From contig JAOZRC010000170.1 in the NCBI GenBank assembly GCA_029940345.1, forward strand, positions 1 to 9,332: 9,332 nt of DNA, given 5' to 3'. This DNA comes from Desulfobacterales bacterium. GTDB taxonomy: Bacteria; Desulfobacterota; Desulfobacteria; Desulfobacterales; JAUCGF01. Positions within the stretch are counted from its first letter, which is position 1; each line of letters begins with the position of its first letter. The notes below the pieces were generated by a model. The model did not search any database, had not been told where the DNA came from, and was given only the letters and a program-made list of their open reading frames with translations. The position numbers and the translations under genes were made by a program. This document shows positions 6,014 through 9,332 of the stretch, piece by piece.

Positions 6014-6904
6014 CTACCCTTTCAAGCTATTGGCAATTGCCAGAATGGTCTTCACATAAGGTTTGCTGTGGTTGTATTTAAAGATCACCTTGTAGGCATC
6101 TTTGGCATTCATGCCTGAACGCCAGCCGTAGTGTTTCAAATAGTTGGCGATACTGGCGATGGCATCCGCGTGATTAAAAAGATCAACACGCCCATCGTTG
6201 TCACCATCACGGCCAAGTGGCATAATATTGCTAGGCATAAACTGCGAAATGCCCATCGCACCCGCATAAGAGCCGCAAATACTGTAAGGATCGATTTTTT
6301 CGACAGATGTGTAAGTTATAAACGCCTTTAATTCATTGTAGGCCCATTCGGCTTTTTGATCAACTTTTTTTTCATATTGTTTCCTGGTAAGCCGTTTTTT
6401 AGCAGGTATGCGACGCCACAATTTTTCCTTGAGTTGCGGCTCCGCCAAAGACGCCATCGTAGCCAATGTGCTGAACACAGGACTTTTGCCGAGCAGGGTT
6501 CCCAAATTCGTTTCAACTAAAATAATGGCGGTGATAATCTCCTTATCGACGCCATAACGCTTTTCAGCCGCTTCAAGATCACTTAAATGAACTTGCATAT
6601 ATTTTTTAGCCAGAATAATTACTGATGGGTGCAGATATTGGTTATAATTCAGCCGGGATTCGCTATGAACAAAAAATAATGTGACATCTTTCACATTAAA
6701 AGAAAGTTTGGGATTTTTAAACAGGCTTTTCATCGAATCCGCATCAAAACCATCTCCCACAAGTTTAGTCTCAAGCCAATTAAAATACCGCGCGTTATCC
6801 TTTCCCGCTGCTTCATTGATAAAGGGAAGAAAAATTAAGGGCGCAAATAAAAAACAAATCAGGATTTGCCGGAATTTTCCACTACAATATTTGACCGGAA
6901 TCAT
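6014..6904 (-). CDS. MltB-like lytic murein transglycosylase (SLT_2 / GH103)
   Basis: This enzyme cleaves the MurNAc-GlcNAc bond of peptidoglycan, leaving 1,6-anhydro ends, during wall remodelling in the periplasm. The 296-aa product has a signal-peptide-like N-terminus: basic residues at 5, 10 and 12, a hydrophobic core at about 14-29, then NEAAGKD. No lipobox cysteine is placed for lipid attachment. The catalytic motif RYGVDKEIITAIILVETNLG (116-135) carries the expected acid Glu131. The GSYAGAMGISQFMPS motif lies at 211-225. DGDNDGRVDLF (233-243) resembles the EF-hand-like calcium site of E. coli Slt35/MltB. No C-terminal peptidoglycan-binding domain follows. The ATG at 6904 is chosen over an upstream TTG at 6973 because the latter has no ribosome binding site and would bury the signal peptide. 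A weak AAGGTG site precedes it. Confidence 0.92.
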   Translation of the reverse strand: MIPVKYCSGKFRQILICFLFAPLIFLPFINEAAGKDNARYFNWLETKLVGDGFDADSMKSLFKNPKLSFNVKDVTLFFVHSESRLNYNQYLHPSVIILAKKYMQVHLSDLEAAEKRYGVDKEIITAIILVETNLGTLLGKSPVFSTLATMASLAEPQLKEKLWRRIPAKKRLTRKQYEKKVDQKAEWAYNELKAFITYTSVEKIDPYSICGSYAGAMGISQFMPSNIMPLGRDGDNDGRVDLFNHADAIASIANYLKHYGWRSGMNAKDAYKVIFKYNHSKPYVKTILAIANSLKG

Positions 6905-7013
6905 AGAAAACTCACACCTTGCTTTGAATTCATCCTTATCGAAAAACTTCGTTCTGAATCCAATGCTTTTCAATTGGTTATTAAATTAAATTATCAGTGC
7001 TGATCAAATTGCT

Positions 7014-7048
7014 CTTTTGGTTCCTATGCAAAGCATGGGAACCAAAAG
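7014..7048. repeat. Palindromic hairpin of the GGTTCC...GGAACC type
   Basis: CTTTTGGTTCC (7014-7024) pairs perfectly with GGAACCAAAAG (7038-7048). The interior continues the stem through ATGC/GCAT (7026-7029 and 7033-7036), leaving a three-base AAA loop and one wobble pair. That is about 16 paired positions. Neither strand has a T-run directly after the stem, so it is a poor intrinsic terminator and more like a dispersed palindromic repeat. It lies between methylmalonyl-CoA epimerase and the lytic transglycosylase gene. Confidence 0.6.
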
Positions 7049-7057
7049 GCTGATGCT

Positions 7058-7462
7058 TCACGACCGTTCGCATAACTCAACTAAAACACCATAAGTCGCT
7101 TTGGGATGCAGAAAGGCAATTTTAGCGCCCCCGGCTCCAATACGGGGTTTTTCATCAATGAGCAGCACGCCTTTGGCTTTTAGTTCGGCCAAAGCGTCTT
7201 CAATATTCTCCACCTGAAAAGCGACATGCTGGATGCCCGGTCCCTTTTTTCCCAGATATTTGGCGATGGGGCCGTCTGGCGCTGTGGATTCTAAAAGCTC
7301 AACTTCGCTTGCGCCCACCGGGAAAAACCCGGTGGTGACTTTCTGTTCAGTAACTGTTTCGGAGCCTGCAAAATCCAGACCCATAATATCTGACCAGAAA
7401 GTTTTACCTTCGTCAATACTGTTCACTGCAATTCCAAGATGGTCGATTTTTAAAATTTTCAT
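7058..7462 (-). CDS. mce: Methylmalonyl-CoA epimerase (VOC superfamily)
   Basis: This enzyme interconverts the (2R) and (2S) forms of methylmalonyl-CoA, linking propionyl-CoA carboxylation or transcarboxylation to the B12-dependent mutase and succinyl-CoA. It is cytoplasmic and metal-dependent. The 134-aa length and two VOC repeats fit the family. Expected metal ligands are His8 in IDHLGIAV, His79 in GIQHVAF and Glu129 in GVLVELCE, with a fourth probably in the EVELLE strand (53-58). Glu39 in TVTEQKV is the likely counterpart of the catalytic glutamate of the Propionibacterium enzyme (inference). The family signature HPKATYGVLVEL is present near the end. The ATG at 7462 has AAAGGAG six bases upstream. 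No mutase or carboxylase gene lies in the window, so the pathway partners must be elsewhere; the aminotransferase gene upstream is separated by a repeat pair. Confidence 0.94.
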   Translation of the reverse strand: MKILKIDHLGIAVNSIDEGKTFWSDIMGLDFAGSETVTEQKVTTGFFPVGASEVELLESTAPDGPIAKYLGKKGPGIQHVAFQVENIEDALAELKAKGVLLIDEKPRIGAGGAKIAFLHPKATYGVLVELCERS

Positions 7463-7479
7463 ATTTGCTCCTTTTAATG

Positions 7480-7558
7480 TTGTAGGTTGGGTTGAGGAAC
7501 GAAACCCAACAACATCAGCCTGAATTCGTCAGGTTTCGTTCCTCAACCCAACCTACGA
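7480..7558. repeat. Inverted pair of GTAG-headed REP-like repeats
   Basis: The 25-nt arm 7482-7506 and the 25-nt arm 7532-7556 are perfect inverted copies. Each begins with GTAG read outward-in and continues GGTTGGGTTGAGGAACG. The left unit folds by itself: TTGGGTT (7487-7493) pairs with AACCCAA (7503-7509). Between the arms CCTGA/TCAGG (7519-7523 and 7529-7533) adds a small central hairpin. The GTAG head, self-folding unit and head-to-head pairing match the BIME arrangement of REP elements handled by RAYT transposases. It fills most of the 103-nt gap between aminotransferase and epimerase. No RAYT gene is present here. Confidence 0.75.
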
Positions 7559-7565
7559 CTTGAAA

Positions 7566-8744
7566 CTAAAACTTATCTATCACACGCTTAAACGCGGGCA
7601 TAGCGTTTGTAATGGTTTCATCCGGCACACAAAAAGCCAGGCGGAAATAACCGGGGCCGTAAAATCCGCTGCCCGGCACGGCTAAAATCAACTCTTCTTG
7701 GAGTGCCCGTACAAATTTAACATCATCAGGAATCGGCGTTTGGGGGAAGAGATAAAAAGCGCCAGACGGTTTTATAAAATTATATCCGCAGTCAGACATC
7801 CCGTCACAGAGCAGGTCTCTTTTGCGGGCATATAATGACATATCCACACTTTCACCTTGCAAAGATGCGATCACGCGCTGCATCAAGGCCGGTGCGTTGA
7901 CATAGCCGAGGATGCGGTTTGTCAGCGTCATTGCGTTTACCAGGTCATCTTTAAATGTGGCGTGGGGATTCACCGCGAGAAAGCCGATGCGCTCCCCGGG
8001 AATTGAAAGGTCTTTGGAGTAAGATGTTGCCAGGATGCTCTCTGAATAGCAGGAAAAGATACTGGGCGCTATCATCCCATCATAGATAATTTTGCGGTAA
8101 GGTTCATCGGACAATAGATAAATCGTGCGATTCAGTTTCCGGCCGGCGTCTTTTAAAAGTGTTCCTAATGCTTTAAGATTGTCTTCCGTATACACCTGGC
8201 CAGTGGGATTATTGGGAAAATTTATCAGGACCGCTTTGGTTTTGGCAGTGATCGCATCCGATATAGTATCAATGTCCAGTGTGAAATCCGGTTGGGTCTG
8301 CACCGTTTTTAACACACCGCCGTGATTTGAGCAATAGGCGCCGTATTCGACAAAACAGGGCGTCGGTGCGATCACCTCGTCTCCGGGATCAAGAATGGCT
8401 TTAAAAATCGCATTCAACGCGCCGGCAGCGCCACAAGTCATAACGATTTCATCCGCTGTGAGAACGGCTTGCTGTTCCTCCGAGAGATATTCAGCCACTT
8501 TGGCACGTACAGGAGGATAGCCCGCATTGGGCATATAGGCGTGCATTCCTTCAACCGGCGTGTTGACAATCTCTTTCAACGTTTTTTTAAACGCTTCAGG
8601 CGGCTCAAGATTCGGATTGCCCAGGCTGAAATCAAATACATTCTCAGCGCCGTGTTCGGCTTTAAGGCGCGCGCCCTCTTCAAACATTTTACGAATCCAG
8701 GATGATTTGGATATAATTATTTCGATATTTTTTGCGATGCTCAT
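7566..8744 (-). CDS. PLP-dependent class I/II aminotransferase
   Basis: This fold-type I aminotransferase moves an amino group between an amino acid and a 2-oxo acid using pyridoxal phosphate; it is cytoplasmic and normally a dimer. The 392-aa length is standard. Visible family residues are Asn179 in NFPNNPTG, Asp213 and Tyr216 in LLSDEPY (binding the cofactor ring), the Schiff-base Lys244 in SYSKDLSIPGERIGF with the phosphate-binding Arg252, and the substrate-carboxylate Arg368 in GYFRLAF. The glycine-rich TCGAAGALNAIFKAILDPGDEV (103-124) is also typical. The N-terminal FSLGNPNLEPP resembles the AspC/AlaT-like subgroup Ig, but substrate specificity (Asp, Ala, aromatic or other) cannot be decided from motifs. 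The ATG at 8744 has only a weak AGAGTG ribosome site. A miniature transposable element sits within 40 bases upstream of the start and may have changed its promoter. Confidence 0.93.
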   Translation of the reverse strand: MSIAKNIEIIISKSSWIRKMFEEGARLKAEHGAENVFDFSLGNPNLEPPEAFKKTLKEIVNTPVEGMHAYMPNAGYPPVRAKVAEYLSEEQQAVLTADEIVMTCGAAGALNAIFKAILDPGDEVIAPTPCFVEYGAYCSNHGGVLKTVQTQPDFTLDIDTISDAITAKTKAVLINFPNNPTGQVYTEDNLKALGTLLKDAGRKLNRTIYLLSDEPYRKIIYDGMIAPSIFSCYSESILATSYSKDLSIPGERIGFLAVNPHATFKDDLVNAMTLTNRILGYVNAPALMQRVIASLQGESVDMSLYARKRDLLCDGMSDCGYNFIKPSGAFYLFPQTPIPDDVKFVRALQEELILAVPGSGFYGPGYFRLAFCVPDETITNAMPAFKRVIDKF

Positions 8745-8777
8745 CGTTTCACTCTTTGTAAGGGTTCTCGAAAGTTA

Positions 8778-8938
8778 CAAGTTTTGTAATAGTTCACCGT
8801 AAATTTGCAGGGAGCAGTCGAATCTGGCAGTCTGCCTTTGCTGTGCCGCTCGCTTCGCTCGCGGTAGGGCGAAAAAAATTTTCGCACTCCTACGAATACT
8901 GTCCTCTGCGATTTTGCGGTGAACTATTACCAAGTTTT
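8778..8938. mobile_element. 145-bp miniature inverted-repeat element with 8-bp target duplication (IS66-like ends)
   Basis: The element spans 8786-8930. Its ends, GTAATAGTTCACCG (8786-8799) and CGGTGAACTATTAC (8917-8930), are perfect 14-bp inverted repeats; weaker similarity continues inward for about 19 more bases (13 of 19 match). It is bracketed by an exact 8-bp direct repeat CAAGTTTT at 8778-8785 and 8931-8938, the footprint expected of transposition. Ends starting GTAA plus 8-bp duplications are features of the IS66 family, so a non-autonomous IS66 derivative is the best guess. Inside are GGCAGTCTGCC (8826-8836), a tandem CGCTCGCTT/CGCTCGCGG stretch, and GCGAAAA/TTTTCGC around AAA (8869-8885). 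There is no transposase frame. It lies between the NifU-like gene and the aminotransferase gene. Confidence 0.8.
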
Positions 8939-9017
8939 AAGTTATTTCATAACATGTCAGAATCATTGAAACCGAAATTTATGACTGACGAGTAAGGGTT
9001 AAAATTGTAATCAGGCT

Positions 9018-9239
9018 CTAAGCGGCCGATTCGACAGATTTGATTTCTGGAAACTTCGTTTTCAGCACTCTTTCGATTCCGCTTTTCAGCGTCATTTGGG
9101 ACATGGGACAACCGGCACAAGCGCCCTGTAGCCGTACTTTGACGATGCCGTCTTCAAAATCAACAAGCTCCACATCACCGCCGTCCTGCTGCAGCATTGG
9201 CCTGATTTCATTCAGCGCTTCCTGAATTTTCGCTTTCAT
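9018..9239 (-). CDS. NifU C-terminal-domain protein (Nfu-type Fe-S scaffold/carrier)
   Basis: This small cytoplasmic protein of the Nfu/NifU-C family binds a [4Fe-4S] cluster between two subunits and passes it to client enzymes. The 73-aa product is the bare domain with no partner domain. It shows IRPMLQQDGGDVELVDFEDG (12-31), the usual family entry, and the cluster-ligating CxxC as GACAGCPMSQMTLK (39-52) with Cys41 and Cys44. The following helix SGIERVLKTKFPEI is also typical. The ATG at 9239 is chosen over an upstream GTG at 9257 because GAAGGAG lies nine bases before it and would be inside the longer frame. A further reading frame ends 20 bases upstream, which suggests a shared transcript. 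The Fe-S-rich metabolism of an anaerobe fits this role. Confidence 0.93.
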   Translation of the reverse strand: MKAKIQEALNEIRPMLQQDGGDVELVDFEDGIVKVRLQGACAGCPMSQMTLKSGIERVLKTKFPEIKSVESAA

Positions 9240-9259
9240 AATTTTGCTCTCCTTCACTT

Positions 9260-9332
9260 TTAAGATTTCAAATCAACCGCTTCTTTGCCGGTAAAACGCT
9301 TTTTTAAATGTTTGAAAAACATTGTTACTGAT
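9260..9332 (-). CDS. C-terminal end of an unidentified gene entering from the right edge
   Basis: The frame is open from the right edge to a TAA at 9260-9262 and reads SVTMFFKHLKKRFTGKEAVDLKS, basic and without any motif I recognise. It could equally be a short 20-residue frame starting at the ATG at 9322. The 20-nt distance to the NifU-like start and the absence of other signals favour the end of an operon partner, but with so few residues this is weak. Confidence 0.35.
   Translation of the reverse strand, partial: SVTMFFKHLKKRFTGKEAVDLKS

Noticed and set aside
6905..6973. 23-residue extension of the lytic transglycosylase from a TTG
   Set aside because: No ribosome site precedes the TTG, and the extension would bury the signal peptide.
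7014..7048. Intrinsic terminator after methylmalonyl-CoA epimerase
   Set aside because: The stem is strong but no T-run follows it on either strand, so it is listed as a palindromic repeat.
3045..8938. Possible CRISPR array because of several repeats
   Set aside because: The repeats are unrelated palindromes in separate gaps, with no regularly spaced direct repeats and no cas genes.

Overview
All protein-coding genes that I can support in this window lie on the minus strand, so the functional reading order runs from high to low coordinates. The gene mix is a Gram-negative, probably anaerobic, bacterium: a TAXI-type TRAP transporter, a stand-alone methylmalonyl-CoA epimerase, a single-domain NifU-like protein, an MltB-type lytic transglycosylase and short palindromic repeats in most gaps. 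This fits best with Desulfobacterota (the former Deltaproteobacteria). That assignment is an inference from gene content, since the window has no rRNA or other phylogenetic marker.

From the right edge leftwards there is first the tail of an unidentified gene (9260-9332) and a 73-aa NifU C-terminal-domain protein (9018-9239). Next comes a 145-bp miniature transposable element with 14-bp perfect ends and an 8-bp target duplication (8778-8938). It is followed by a class I/II PLP aminotransferase (7566-8744), an inverted pair of GTAG-headed REP-like repeats, methylmalonyl-CoA epimerase (7058-7462), another hairpin, an MltB-like lytic transglycosylase (6014-6904) and a tightly linked two-TM PLDc_N protein (5793-6008).

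The middle carries an orphan protein with a PD-(D/E)XK-like motif series (4939-5565). Its stop codon lies inside a 26-bp-arm inverted repeat (4816-4943). Then come a GlsB/YeaQ-type three-TM stress membrane protein (4355-4606), another GTAG-headed inverted repeat, a SixA-like phosphohistidine phosphatase (3687-4187), and a 26-residue protein made almost only of lysine with a near-ideal ribosome binding site (3384-3464). A strong bidirectional terminator-like hairpin (3205-3260) closes this part.

The left end is a two-gene TRAP-TAXI transporter operon: the periplasmic binding protein (1903-2877) and the fused 4TM/12TM permease (from 1817 to beyond the left edge). A 10-bp perfect stem-loop separates them.

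The transporter brings an organic acid or similar solute across the inner membrane. The epimerase belongs to propionate/methylmalonyl-CoA metabolism and the aminotransferase to amino-acid metabolism. The remaining genes are envelope maintenance or signalling functions. They look like ordinary chromosomal genes and not one pathway. The unusual content is the set of at least five sequence-distinct palindromic elements in the gaps, the IS66-like miniature element, the poly-lysine microprotein and the orphan nuclease-like gene.
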